Assembly: GCF_020831405.1 (NCBI RefSeq)
Contig: NZ_JAJHPU010000002.1
Coordinates: 1-64,000, forward strand
Length of the DNA stretch: 64,000 nucleotides
Source: Pseudomonas oryzagri
Lineage (GTDB): Bacteria > Pseudomonadota > Gammaproteobacteria > Pseudomonadales > Pseudomonadaceae
Direction of reading: 5' to 3'
Part shown: positions 47,179 to 56,863 of the stretch, piece by piece
How the letters are laid out: every line of letters begins with the position of its first letter
Position numbering within the stretch: position 1 is the first letter of the stretch
Translations under genes and position numbers: made by a program
The notes under the pieces: model-generated
The model's database searches: none
What the model was told of the DNA's origin: nothing
Seen by the model: the letters and a program-made list of their open reading frames with translations, nothing else

Positions 47179-48672
47179 TCAGAGGTGGGCGTTGCGGTAT
47201 TCCAGCTCGGCTTCGTCGAAGCGCTTGAGCATGGCCGGCGACGGCGCGTTGCCGATGCGGCTGAACACCAGGATGCCCAGGGTGCAGAGGATGAAGCCCG
47301 GGATGATCTCGTAGAGGCCGGTCCAGCCGAAGAAGTTCTTCCACAGCACCACGGTGACCGCGCCGAGCAGCATGCCGGCCAGCGCGCCGTTGCGGGTCAT
47401 GCCCTTCCACAGCAGGGAGAGGATCACCACCGGACCGAAGGCGGCGCCGAAGCCGGCCCAGGCGTAGGACACCAGGCCGAGCACCTTGCTGTCCGGATCG
47501 GCGGCGATGGCGATGGCGATCACGGCGACCAGCAGCACCATGGCGCGGCCGACCCAGACCAGTTCCACCTGGGAGGCGTTCTTGCGGAAGAACGCCTTGT
47601 AGAAGTCCTCGGTCAGGGCGCTGGAGCACACCAGCAGCTGGCAGCTGAGGGTCGACATCACTGCGGCAAGGATGGCGGACAGCAGCACGCCGGCGATCCA
47701 CGGGTTGAACAAGATCTTGGCCAGCTCGATGAATACGCGCTCGTGGTTCTGGTTCACCGCACCGGCCACGTCCGGGTGGGCGGAGAAGTAGGCGATGCCG
47801 AAGAAGCCCACGGCCACCGCGCCGGCCAGGCAGAAGATCATCCACGCCATGGAGATGCGACGGGCGTTGGGGATCGACTTGACCGAGTCGGCGGCCATGA
47901 AGCGGGCGAGGATGTGCGGCTGACCGAAGTAGCCCAGGCCCCAGGCCATCAACGAGATCACGCCGACGAAGCTGGCACCCTTGAGCATGTCGAAGTTGGC
48001 GGCGTCCTTCAGCTCGATGGCGGCGAAGGTCGGGTCCATGCCGCCGGTGGCGACCATCACGATGATCGGGGTGAGGATCAGCGCGAAGATCATCAGGCTG
48101 GCCTGCACGGTGTCGGTCCAGCTCACCGCGAGGAAGCCGCCGACGAAGGTGTAGCAGATGGTTGCCGCCGCGCCGGCCCACAGCGCGGTCTCGTAGGAGA
48201 TGCCGAAGGTGCTTTCGAACAGGCGCGCGCCGGCGACGATGCCGGAAGCGCAGTAGATGGTGAAGAACACCAGGATCACCACCGCAGAGAGGATACGCAG
48301 CACGCGGCTGTTGTCCTCGAAGCGGTTGGTGAAGTAGTCCGGCAGGGTCAGGGCGTTGCCGTTGTGCTCGGTCTGCACACGCAGGCGACCGGCGACGAAC
48401 AGCCAGTTGAGGTAGGCGCCGACGATCAGGCCGATGGCGATCCAGCTCTCCGACAGACCGGACAGGTAGACCGCGCCCGGCAGGCCCATCAGCAGCCAGC
48501 CGCTCATGTCGGAGGCGCCGGCGGACAGCGCGGTGACGAAGCTGCCGAGGCTGCGGCCGCCGAGGATGTAGTCGGAAAGGTTGTTGGTGGAGCGATAGGC
48601 GGCGAAGCCGATCAGCACCATGGCCGCGATGTAGATCACGAAGGTGATCAGGGTCGGGTTGGTCATGCTCAT
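47179..48672 (-). CDS. putP: Sodium/proline symporter
   Basis: A 497-residue solute:sodium symporter with about thirteen transmembrane segments. PutP features include LSAGASDMSGWLLMGLPGA, WIAIGLIVGAYLNW and AAVMSTLSCQLLVCSSALTEDFY. Length is normal. In P. aeruginosa putP is beside putA; putA is not in this window, although the likely proline regulator PruR lies 2.9 kb upstream. Two Met codons at the start (MSMTNPT) are both possible. No Shine-Dalgarno sequence is obvious. Confidence 0.94.
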   Translation of the reverse strand: MSMTNPTLITFVIYIAAMVLIGFAAYRSTNNLSDYILGGRSLGSFVTALSAGASDMSGWLLMGLPGAVYLSGLSESWIAIGLIVGAYLNWLFVAGRLRVQTEHNGNALTLPDYFTNRFEDNSRVLRILSAVVILVFFTIYCASGIVAGARLFESTFGISYETALWAGAAATICYTFVGGFLAVSWTDTVQASLMIFALILTPIIVMVATGGMDPTFAAIELKDAANFDMLKGASFVGVISLMAWGLGYFGQPHILARFMAADSVKSIPNARRISMAWMIFCLAGAVAVGFFGIAYFSAHPDVAGAVNQNHERVFIELAKILFNPWIAGVLLSAILAAVMSTLSCQLLVCSSALTEDFYKAFFRKNASQVELVWVGRAMVLLVAVIAIAIAADPDSKVLGLVSYAWAGFGAAFGPVVILSLLWKGMTRNGALAGMLLGAVTVVLWKNFFGWTGLYEIIPGFILCTLGILVFSRIGNAPSPAMLKRFDEAELEYRNAHL

Positions 48673-49229
48673 GTGAGGGGATCCCAGCGATGTTGTTATC
48701 CAGGCAGCGGCTTGTGGCCACGCCCACTGTGGCAGCAGGTACCCGCGGACCGGCGGCTCCGTGCCATCCGGCTGTGGAAAGGGATGACGCCCTTTCCCCG
48801 GGTTGCATCAATTGTTTTTGTCGTGCCGCACCCACACCCTGGTGCCGCATCTTTTCCTGAACAGGCGCACGTCAACCGCCCCGAGGAGCGGACTGGCGCC
48901 GCGCACTGCTCGCTCCCCCGCGCCGGGAAAGACGCCGCCGCTCCCGTGCCGATGCACAGCGGAAGCGGTCTGCGCTGACGAAACGCACTCGGCAGCGGCC
49001 AGCGCCGACCGGCGAGCATGCGGTCACCCGCCCTTGAGTGCCCGCAGCCGGTCTGTAGCGACACGCCACTGCCTTGAAGAGAATCCGCCTACATAATGGT
49101 TTAGCCCATGCATGCAGACGTGGGCAGACTCTAGTGGCACCCGGATGACGGCTTCTTGCAAAAGACTCCGGAGTTTTTGCGAAAAACTCCGGAACAGGTG
49201 CAACCAAGATGCAGCCAAGGTGCAACCAA
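48673..49229. other. Intergenic region between putP and the zinc receptor gene
   Basis: 557 bases without a convincing gene. It should contain the putP promoter on the minus strand, but I could not single one out. Near its right end are a strong hairpin and three short tandem repeats, listed separately. Confidence 0.5.
49164..49193 (-). terminator. Hairpin downstream of the zinc receptor gene
   Basis: TCCGGAGTTTTT (49167-49178) pairs fully with AAAAACTCCGGA (49182-49193) around a GCG loop. On the minus strand it is followed by TCTTTTG, so it can act as a rho-independent terminator. Confidence 0.55.
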
Positions 49230-49230
49230 T
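49199..49230. repeat. Three 11-bp tandem repeats (TGCARCCAA core)
   Basis: TGCAACCAAGA, TGCAGCCAAGG and TGCAACCAAT(C) follow one another with an 11-base period, ending at the stop codon of the zinc receptor gene. An 11-base period is one helical turn. Confidence 0.7.
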
Positions 49231-51287
49231 CAAAACGTGAGGCGCCATCCGACGGTGAGGTTGCGCCCAGGCAGTAGCACCTCATCCTTGATCAGTGAGC
49301 TGTGCTGGCGCGCCTCGGCGTCCAGCAGGTTGTCCGCCTTGAGATACAGCTGATAGTCGGCCTGGCTCAGGCGACCGTGGTAGCTGAGGCCGGCGCCGAG
49401 CATGTTGTAGCCGGCGGTCGTGGTCTCGAAGGCGGCCAACTGGTCCTGGCGCTGCACCCGGTAGAACTCCAGCTGACCATCCAGGGCTCCGCCGAAGCGC
49501 TGCTCGAGGCGTACGCCCAGGCGGTCGGCAGGAATGCGCGGCAGGTCGCCGCCGTGGCGCAGCTTGCCGCGCACGCGGTCGCCGAACAGGGTGGCGGCAA
49601 AGCGCTCGCTGAACTGGTGGCGCAGCTCGGCCTCGCCGCCGCTGAGTACGGCGTCGGCCTGGCGGTACTCGACCACCCGGAAGGCGCTTTCGGTATCGAG
49701 GCCGAGGTCGGCGGCGTAGATGAAGTCGTCCACCTGATTGCGGAACAGGCTGAAGGTAAAGGTAGTCGGGCCGGCGAACTTGCGCAGGGTGACCTCCAGG
49801 TTGTGCGAGGTTTCCTCCGTGAGGTCGGGGTTGCCCAGCTCGATGGTGCGACTGGCGGCGTGCGGGCCGAAGGCGTACAGCTCCTCGGCACTGGGCAGGC
49901 GCTACGCGCGGGATAGCGACAGGCCCAGCGAGTAGGCGGGGGCGAAGGTCCACACCGCGCCCGCCGACAGCGAGGTGCCGGCGTGGTCGGTATCCGGCGC
50001 TCCGGAGTCGGCCTCGATGTCCTGCCACTCGTGACGTGCGCCCAGCTCATAGCGCCAGGCGCCGACCGCGTACTCCTCGAGGAGGAACAGCGCGTGGTTG
50101 CCGGTCAGCGTCTGTGGCATGGGGTTTTCTGCCGTGAAACGGGCGAAGTCGCGGCGGCTGGTCTGTCCGCCGAGCACGCCATGCCAGCCATGGAACGGCC
50201 GGTGGGTCAGCTCCAGCCGCGCTTCGCTGGCCTGGTTGTCGTAGATCGCCGCAGTCGCCTCCTCCTCGATCTCGCGGTGGCGGTAATCGCTGTGACCGGC
50301 GCGCAGGCGTGCCAGCTCGAAGCCGGGCAGGGGATCCTCCAGCTCGCCGCGCAGGTCCCAGCGGTCCTGCTCGAGACGGATGAAGGGCACCGCCCCGCCA
50401 TGCTCCTCGTGCTCATCCCCCTCCTCGTCTTCGTGCTCCTCCTCTCCATGCCCGTGTTCGCCGCAGTGCCACAGCGCCTCGTCCTGGTGGCAGTCGGCGT
50501 GCTCGTGGCCCGGCAGGCCGTAGCGGTTTTCCTGGCGACTCCAGGCCAGGCCCAGATAGCCGCGCGCACCGATAAAGCTGCCGCCCAGGCTGTAGCTGTC
50601 GGTGTCGTTATGGGAACCGACCTGCTTGTCGCTGCGGGGCATACCCTCGGCGCGGGGGATCTCGTAGTCGTCGGCCTGACGCTTGACGCCTTCGACGCGC
50701 ATGGCGACGTTGCCCGCTCCGGCGGTGATGCCGAACAGGCCCGCGCCCTCGTTGGCCACACTGTTGGCGCGCAGCTCCAGCTCGCCTTCGTAGCCCTTCT
50801 CGGGCACGTGGGTGGGCACCCGCTTGTCGATCACATTGACCACGCCGCCGATGGCGCCGCCGCCGTACAGCAGGGTCGCGGGTCCCTTGAGCACCTCGAT
50901 ACGCTCGGCCAGCAGCGGCTCGATGCTCACCGCATGGTCCTGGCTGGCAGTGGACGCGTCCAGCACGTCAATACCGTCGCTCAGCACCTTCACCCGCCCG
51001 CCGTCCAGACCGCGGATCACCGGGCGGCTGGCACCGGCGCCAAAGCTCGCCGCCTGCACACCGGGCAGGCCGTCGAGCGTCTCGCCGAGGGTCGCGGCGC
51101 GCTGCAGGACCAGTTGGTCGCCCTCCAGGATCGCGGCCGGGGCGGTCATTTCCTGGACGCTGCTGGCCAGCGCACTGGCGCTCACCACGCTGGCGTCGAG
51201 TTCGAGCGGCGCAGCCTCGCTGCCCAGCGCAGCCGGCGCCAGACCCACGGCGACAGCCCAGGCCAGCGGTTGGCGGATCGTTTTCAT
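49230..51287 (-). pseudogene. znuD: ZnuD-like TonB-dependent zinc receptor with an in-frame amber codon
   Basis: One continuous frame of 685 codons interrupted by a TAG at codon 462 (49902-49904). Upstream are a signal peptide, a plug domain (PGVQAASFGAGASRPVIRGLDGGRVKVL, shown in part; GPATLLYGGGAIGGVVNV) and a His/Glu/Asp-rich loop at about residues 259-297 (HADCHQDEALWHCGEHGH), typical of zinc receptors such as ZnuD. After the TAG the same frame continues with RLPSAEELYAFGPHAAS and a normal barrel end (NLTVGWRLTF). Homologues usually have Glu before R-x-P-S-A-E-E, so a single G-to-T change (GAG to TAG) explains it. P. aeruginosa has this gene next to the same regulator. Confidence 0.85.
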
Positions 51288-51392
51288 GCATACCTCGAAT
51301 GAGCGAGACGACACGCTCCCTCGCGTCCGTCCGGAATGGCGGATAACAGACAGCCGCGCAGCCTCCCTGGTGGCGCGGGGTGGCGAATCTAA

Positions 51393-51408
51393 AACGTAAT
51401 AACGTAAC
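51393..51408. promoter_or_regulatory. AACGTAAT/AACGTAAC direct repeat upstream of the zinc receptor gene
   Basis: Two adjacent octamers in an AT-rich island 106 bases upstream of the receptor start. A Zur operator would be expected here. The site is AT-rich like Zur boxes, but it is a direct repeat rather than the usual palindrome, so this is a weak call. Confidence 0.3.
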
Positions 51409-51546
51409 AATCAAGGGCGAATCGCCACGCTGCATGCGCTCGACTCAAGCGAGGTGCAGGGTGCTCAGTAGCGTGGGGAAGGACGCTCGCCTGCGCGGGA
51501 ACGCAGGCAGCCAACGAGGATCAGGGCTGGAGCGGCTGGTCGCGGC

Positions 51547-52311
51547 TCAGTGGCTGCGCCGCAGGCCGCGCGGGGTCAGGCCGAGGTAGCGGCGCATGGC
51601 GGTGGTCAGCGCGCTCTGGCTGGAGAAGCCGCACTCCTCGGCGATGCGCACCAGGGGCAGCGGGCTGTCGCGCAGCAGGCGGCTGGCGCGATCGAGACGC
51701 GCCTTGAGCAGGTACTGGTGCGGCGTCAGGCCGAAGCAGTCCTTGAACTGCTGGTGGAAGTGGCTGGGGCTCAGGCAGGCGACCTGGGCCAGCTCGGCGA
51801 CGCCGATGCGCCGGCCGAGATGTCGCTCGATGTGCGCCTCGATGCGCTCGCGGTCGAGTGGGGTGCGCTGCACGCTGCGCGTCTCGCCACGCAGGCGCAG
51901 GTGCAGGGCCTGCAGCAGCAAGCCGCCGAGCGCCCGGGCGAGCTCGGGCTGGTCGCCATAGCGCGCCAGTTCGGCGCCGGCGTAGGCGAGCAGATGCTGG
52001 AACTCGGCATCCAGCAGCGGATAGCGCGGCACGTCGAACAGCTCGCCGAGCAACGCCCGCTCCGCCGCCGGTGCGTCGTCGCAGGCGGCCGCGTCGGCCA
52101 GATCGAGGATCAGCATGCGATTGTCGCCGACCCCGGCGAAGGCGTGGGCGGTATCGCCCGGCAGCAGGCAAGCGCGCATCCGGCACACCTCGCCGCCCTT
52201 GCCCGCCACTTCGAATTCGGCGCGGCCGGACAGCGACAGCACCATCTGGTGGTGGCCGTGGGTGTGGGTGTGCGACTGGTCGGACAGGCGCACCAGGCGA
52301 ATGTCGAGCAT
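51547..52311 (-). CDS. pruR: AraC-family regulator, PruR-like
   Basis: A 254-residue AraC regulator with a cupin-type N-terminal domain containing a His cluster (SHTHTHGHHQMVLSLSG) and a C-terminal double helix-turn-helix (VAELAQVACLSPSHFHQQFK and RIAEECGFSSQSALTTAMRR). The position between a TonB receptor gene with putP beyond it and a Lon-type protease gene is that of PruR, the proline-utilisation activator of P. aeruginosa, and is the basis for the symbol. The start at 52311 (MLDIRLVRLSD) was preferred over 52332. Targets would include putP. Confidence 0.75.
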   Translation of the reverse strand: MLDIRLVRLSDQSHTHTHGHHQMVLSLSGRAEFEVAGKGGEVCRMRACLLPGDTAHAFAGVGDNRMLILDLADAAACDDAPAAERALLGELFDVPRYPLLDAEFQHLLAYAGAELARYGDQPELARALGGLLLQALHLRLRGETRSVQRTPLDRERIEAHIERHLGRRIGVAELAQVACLSPSHFHQQFKDCFGLTPHQYLLKARLDRASRLLRDSPLPLVRIAEECGFSSQSALTTAMRRYLGLTPRGLRRSH

Positions 52312-52401
52312 GGCGGGCGGACCGGAGGGCAAGGTAATTGAGCATTTTACTCAAGCTCGTCCCAGGGGCCCAGTCCCGCCCGGCGCGCATGCGACGCATG
52401 G

Positions 52402-52428
52402 TTGAAATGCCCGTCTGCGGCCCCATGT
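52402..52428 (+). promoter_or_regulatory. Sigma-32 (heat-shock) promoter of the Lon-type protease gene
   Basis: TTGAAA (52402-52407), a 13-base spacer, then CCCCATGT (52421-52428). This fits the RpoH consensus CTTGAAA-N13-CCCCATNT except for the first C, and ends 34 bases upstream of the ATG. Confidence 0.75.
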
Positions 52429-52462
52429 AGCCTGAAATCCCGAATGTGCAGGAACTTCATTC

Positions 52463-54862
52463 ATGAGCGAGCAGGAAATTCCCCACGAGGTCGTCGAAGA
52501 GGGCGAGGGCGGCAGCACCGGAGTGATCCTGCAGGGCCAGACCCTGCCGGACAAGCTGTACATCATGCCGGTCCACAATCGTCCGTTCTTCCCCGCCCAG
52601 GTGCTGCCGATCGTGATCAATCCGGAGCACTGGGCGGAGACCCTGGCCCGCGTCGGCAAGACGCCACATCACTGCGTAGCGTTGTTCTACGTGGAGAATC
52701 CGCCGCAGAGCGCCGAGGAATTCGATCCGGACAACCTGCCCGAACACGGCACCGTGGTGCGCGTGCACCATGCCAGCCAGCAGGGCGATACCCTGCAGTT
52801 CGTCGCCCAAGGCCTGGCGCGGGTGCGCATCCGCAGCTGGCTGAGCCGCAAGCCGCCGTACTTGGTGGAAGTCGACTATCCGCGCACGCCCTCCGACCCC
52901 AGCGACGAGGTGAAGGCCTACGGCATGGCGCTGATCAACGGGATCAAGGAGCTGCTGCCACTCAACCCGCTGTACAGCGAGGAGCTGAAGAACTACCTGA
53001 ACCGCTTCAGCCCCAACGATCCCTCGCCGCTGACCGACTTCGCCGCGGCGCTGACCACCGCGCCGGGCAGCGACCTGCAGGCGGTGCTGGACACCGTGCC
53101 GGTGCTCAAGCGCATGGAGAAGGTGCTGCCGCTGCTGCGTCGCGAGGTGGAGGTGGCGCGCCTGCAGAACGAGATCAGCGCCGAGGTGAACAGCACCATC
53201 GGCAAGCGCCAGCGCGAGTTCTTCCTGCGCGAGCAGCTCAAGGTGATCCAGACCGAACTGGGCATCACCAAGGACGACCGCAGCGCCGACGCCGAGGAGT
53301 TCCAGAAGCGCCTGGAGGGCAAGACGGTGCCGGCGCAGGCGCGCAAGCGCATCGACGAGGAGCTCAACAAGCTGGCGGTCCTCGAACCCGGCTCGCCGGA
53401 ATACGCGGTCACCCGCAATTACCTGGACTGGGCGACCAGCGTGCCCTGGGGCGTGCTGGGCAAGGACAAGCTCGACCTCAAGCGCGCGCGCAGGGTGCTC
53501 GACAAGCACCACGCCGGCATGGAGGACATCAAGGAGCGGATCATCGAGTTCCTCGCCGTCGGCGCGTTCAAAGGCGAGATCGCCGGCTCCATCGTGCTGC
53601 TGGTCGGCCCGCCCGGGGTGGGCAAGACCAGTATCGGCAAGTCGATCGCCGAAACCCTCGGCCGGCCGTTCTACCGCTTCAGCGTTGGCGGCATGCGCGA
53701 CGAGGCGGAGATCAAGGGCCACCGGCGCACCTACATCGGCGCCCTGCCCGGCAAGCTGGTGCAGGCGCTCAAGGAGGTCGAGGTGATGAACCCGGTGATC
53801 ATGCTCGACGAGATCGACAAGATGGGTGCCAGCTACCAGGGCGACCCCGCCTCGGCGCTACTGGAAACCCTCGATCCGGAGCAGAACGTCGCCTTCCTCG
53901 ACCACTATCTGGACCTGCGCCTGGACCTGTCCAAGGTGCTGTTCGTGTGCACCGCCAACACCCTCGACTCGATCCCAGGTCCCTTGCTCGACCGCATGGA
54001 GGTGATCCGCCTGTCCGGCTACATCGCCGCGGAGAAGTTGGCCATCGCCAGGAAGCACCTGTGGCCGCGCCAGCTGGAGAAGGCCGGGGTGCCTAAGCTA
54101 CGCCTGACGATCAGCGACAGCGCGCTCAAGGCGGTGATCGATGGCTACGCCCGCGAGGCCGGCGTGCGCCAGCTGGAGAAGCAACTCGGCAAGATCGTGC
54201 GCAAGGCGGTGGTCCGCCTGCTGGAGGAACCCGAGGCGACGGTCAAGGTCGGTCCCAAGGATCTCGAGGGCTACCTCGGCATGCCGCTGTTCCGCAAGGA
54301 AAAGCATCTGGAGGGCGTCGGCGTGGTCACCGGCCTGGCCTGGACCAGCATGGGCGGCGCCACCCTGCCGATCGAGGCGACACGCATCCACACCCTCAAC
54401 CGCGGCTTCAAGCTGACCGGTCAGCTCGGCGAGGTGATGAAGGAGTCGGCGGAGATCGCCTACAGCTATATCAGCTCGCACCTGAAGAAGTACAAGGGCG
54501 ACCCGACCTTCTTCGACCAGGCCTTCGTCCACCTGCACGTGCCGGAGGGCGCCACGCCCAAGGACGGCCCCAGCGCCGGTGTCACCATGGCCAGCGCGCT
54601 GCTCTCCCTGGCGCGCAAGCAGGCGCCGAAGAAGAACGTGGCGATGACCGGCGAGCTGACCCTCACCGGCCAGGTCCTGGCCATCGGCGGCGTGCGCGAG
54701 AAGGTGATCGCCGCGCGGCGGCAGAAGATCTCCGAGCTGATCCTCCCGGAAGCCAACCGCGGCGACTTCGAGGAACTGCCGGGCTATCTCAGGGAAGGTC
54801 TGAACGTGCACTTCGCCCAGCGCTTCGCCGACGTGGCCAAGGTGTTGTTCCCGGGCACCTGA
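52463..54862 (+). CDS. asrA: Second Lon-type ATP-dependent protease (AsrA/PA0779-like)
   Basis: A 799-residue Lon protease: an N-terminal substrate domain (about 1-235), a coiled-coil linker with [15 protein letters not shown], an AAA+ domain (Walker [10 protein letters not shown], Walker [11 protein letters not shown]), and a C-terminal Ser/Lys peptidase domain with Ser704 (DGPSAGVTM) and Lys747 (REKVIAARR). Gene order beside pruR and the zinc receptor matches P. aeruginosa asrA, a heat-shock and aminoglycoside-stress protease distinct from housekeeping Lon. The RpoH-type promoter supports this. Confidence 0.92.
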   Translation: MSEQEIPHEVVEEGEGGSTGVILQGQTLPDKLYIMPVHNRPFFPAQVLPIVINPEHWAETLARVGKTPHHCVALFYVENPPQSAEEFDPDNLPEHGTVVRVHHASQQGDTLQFVAQGLARVRIRSWLSRKPPYLVEVDYPRTPSDPSDEVKAYGMALINGIKELLPLNPLYSEELKNYLNRFSPNDPSPLTDFAAALTTAPGSDLQAVLDTVPVLKRMEKVLPLLRREVEVARLQNEISAEVNSTIGKRQREFFLREQLKVIQTELGITKDDRSADAEEFQKRLEGKTVPAQARKRIDEELNKLAVLEPGSPEYAVTRNYLDWATSVPWGVLGKDKLDLKRARRVLDKHHAGMEDIKERIIEFLAVGAFKGEIAGSIVLLVGPPGVGKTSIGKSIAETLGRPFYRFSVGGMRDEAEIKGHRRTYIGALPGKLVQALKEVEVMNPVIMLDEIDKMGASYQGDPASALLETLDPEQNVAFLDHYLDLRLDLSKVLFVCTANTLDSIPGPLLDRMEVIRLSGYIAAEKLAIARKHLWPRQLEKAGVPKLRLTISDSALKAVIDGYAREAGVRQLEKQLGKIVRKAVVRLLEEPEATVKVGPKDLEGYLGMPLFRKEKHLEGVGVVTGLAWTSMGGATLPIEATRIHTLNRGFKLTGQLGEVMKESAEIAYSYISSHLKKYKGDPTFFDQAFVHLHVPEGATPKDGPSAGVTMASALLSLARKQAPKKNVAMTGELTLTGQVLAIGGVREKVIAARRQKISELILPEANRGDFEELPGYLREGLNVHFAQRFADVAKVLFPGT

Positions 54863-54972
54863 AGCCTTGCGAACTGCAACCGTGCCGCCGTCGGCGGCAC
54901 GCCCTGCGGCTGAAAAGTCATAATCATCGGCTAGGCTATAGCCCAACGTTCATAGCCCGCCGGAGCCAGCCG

Positions 54973-55380
54973 ATGCCCTTCCCTGCCCCTCTGCGCCTGC
55001 TGCCACTCGCCGCCCTGGTCCTGCTCGGTGCCTGCGCGCAGCAGGCACCGAGCACCCTGACCCTCGAGGAGCAACCGCGCTACTGCGATCCCCTGCAGTT
55101 GCGCCCCGGCCAGGACTTCAACCTGCGCCTGCCCAGCAATCCCACCACCGGCTTTCGCTGGGTGATGCGCGAGAGCGGTGCACCGGTGCTCCATCTGCTC
55201 GGTCCCGAGGTCTACTCCACCCCGGAGGAAGCGGGTGTGGTGGGCAGTGCGGGGGTGTCGACCTGGCGCTTTCGAGCGGTCGCCAGCGGCGAGGGACAAC
55301 TGGATCTGGACTACCGCCGCCCCTGGGAAAACGGCGTGGCAGCGGCGAAAAACTTCACCTGCCGGGTGGTCGTCAAATAG
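54973..55380 (+). CDS. icp: Chagasin-type cysteine peptidase inhibitor, lipoprotein
   Basis: A 135-residue lipoprotein (lipobox LLGACAQ) of inhibitor family I42. The three inhibitory loops are recognisable: NPTTGF at residue 56, the Gly-rich loop GVVGSAGVSTW, and YRRPWENG. Such proteins block papain-like peptidases; a role against host or predator enzymes or an own peptidase is open. It lies 110 bases after asrA. TATAGC at 54937 is a possible -10. Confidence 0.88.
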   Translation: MPFPAPLRLLPLAALVLLGACAQQAPSTLTLEEQPRYCDPLQLRPGQDFNLRLPSNPTTGFRWVMRESGAPVLHLLGPEVYSTPEEAGVVGSAGVSTWRFRAVASGEGQLDLDYRRPWENGVAAAKNFTCRVVVK

Positions 55381-55486
55381 CCCCCTGACCTCGTGCCGCG
55401 CTTTCCACCGTTCGTCTTCCGGCACGGCAACTCCTCCGTAAATCGCCTATAGCAAATAGCACCGGCTACAGCAGAAGGAGGACATC

Positions 55487-56056
55487 ATGGACCTTTGTGG
55501 GCGGTATCTGATGATGAGCGTGCTGGTCTTGCTGGCCGGTTGTGGCAGCCTTCTCCCCAGTCAGCGCGCGGAAATTTCGTCGCCGTTCCGTGATTATCTG
55601 GATGCCGAGAGCCGCTTCTCCCAAGCGGTACCCGGCGTAACCACCCGCCCCGAGCTGTTCTCCATGGGCTTCGACCCGCAGACCGGTGGCAACGCGCGCA
55701 TGCTGTCGTTCCTCGATGTGCGCACCATGTTCGTCCAGCCGAACATTCCCATCGACTATCTGCCGGACAGTCTGGTGACCTGTCTCGAAGCCAAGGAGCG
55801 CTGCACCGGCCTGGCCTTCGAATTCAACCAGACCGATACCCAGCGCATCGGCAGCTTCTGGGCGGACGTGCTCAACTTCCGCAAGAACCGCGAGCTGAAG
55901 GGCTGGACGTTCCGCGCAGTGTTCGTGATGGTGGACGACAAGCTGGTGCACAAGGTTAGCAACGGCGAGCCGCAGATACGCAAGATGCAGGTCGACCGTA
56001 ACCCGCTCGGTCCCCTGCAGGGCGCCGGCGAGTACCTTTCCGACCAGCTGAAATGA
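55487..56056 (+). CDS. Conserved pseudomonad lipoprotein of unknown function
   Basis: A 189-residue predicted lipoprotein (VLVLLAGCGSLLP) with a strong AAGGAGG ribosome-binding site. The mature part is soluble, with no repeats or known catalytic motif; three further Cys residues are present (TCLEAKERCTG). I do not recognise a named domain. Location between icp and cmoA suggests its own transcript. Confidence 0.7.
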   Translation: MDLCGRYLMMSVLVLLAGCGSLLPSQRAEISSPFRDYLDAESRFSQAVPGVTTRPELFSMGFDPQTGGNARMLSFLDVRTMFVQPNIPIDYLPDSLVTCLEAKERCTGLAFEFNQTDTQRIGSFWADVLNFRKNRELKGWTFRAVFVMVDDKLVHKVSNGEPQIRKMQVDRNPLGPLQGAGEYLSDQLK

Positions 56057-56119
56057 AGGAGCTGCGAGGCAGCCCGGCACTCCGCTAGAATGGCGGGCTT
56101 TCCATCCCGGAAGCGCGCC

Positions 56120-56863
56120 GTGAAGCAGATCCCCGACCGCCTCTACGCCAGTCCCCAGGGACAGGTCGCCGACTTCGTATTCAACGAGGCGGTGGTGCGC
56201 GTGTTCCCCGACATGATCAAGCGTTCGGTGCCGGGCTATCCCACCATCGTCGAGAACATTGGGGTGATCGCCGGCCAGTTCGCCCAGCCGAACAGCGCCC
56301 TGTACGACCTGGGCTGCTCGCTCGGCGCGGTCAGTCAGGCGCTGCGCCGCCATGTGCAGATCGAAGGCTGCCGGGTGATCGCGGTGGACAATTCGCCCGC
56401 CATGGTTGAGCGCTGCCGCGAGTACCTGCATGCTCAGGACTCGATGTTCCAGGAGTTACTGCCAGTGGAGGTGCTCGAGGCCAACATCTGCCAGCTCGCC
56501 CTCCGCCCGGCCTCGGTGGTGGCGCTCAACTTCACCCTGCAGTTCATTCCCCACGCCCAGCGCCTGGACCTGCTGACCCGCATCCGCCAGGCGCTGCTGC
56601 CGGGCGGAGCGCTGATCCTCTCCGAGAAGTTGCGCTTCGCCGACGCCGAGGAGCACGAATTGCTCACCGACCTGCACGTCGCCTTCAAACGGGCCAATGG
56701 CTACAGCGAGCTGGAAATCGCCCAGAAGCGCAGCGCCATCGAAAACGTGATGAAGCCGGACAGCCTCGGCGAGCACCGCGAACGCCTCGCGGCGGCCGGC
56801 TTCTCGAAAGTCATCCCCTGGTTCCAGTGCCTGAACTTCGCCTCGCTGATCGCCCTGCCATGA
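56120..56863 (+). CDS. cmoA: Carboxy-S-adenosylmethionine synthase
   Basis: A 247-residue class I methyltransferase-fold enzyme converting SAM and prephenate to carboxy-SAM, used for the cmo5U34 modification of tRNA wobble positions. SAM motif [15 protein letters not shown]; other conserved blocks are [21 protein letters not shown] and NFTLQFI. GTG 56120 was chosen over ATG 56090 because it has GGAAG at the right distance and gives exactly the E. coli length. It overlaps cmoB by four bases. Confidence 0.95.
   Translation: MKQIPDRLYASPQGQVADFVFNEAVVRVFPDMIKRSVPGYPTIVENIGVIAGQFAQPNSALYDLGCSLGAVSQALRRHVQIEGCRVIAVDNSPAMVERCREYLHAQDSMFQELLPVEVLEANICQLALRPASVVALNFTLQFIPHAQRLDLLTRIRQALLPGGALILSEKLRFADAEEHELLTDLHVAFKRANGYSELEIAQKRSAIENVMKPDSLGEHRERLAAAGFSKVIPWFQCLNFASLIALP

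Noticed and set aside
48803-49096. Small open frames upstream of putP
   Set aside because: No ribosome-binding site, no recognisable motif, and overlapping frames on both strands; treated as non-coding spacer.
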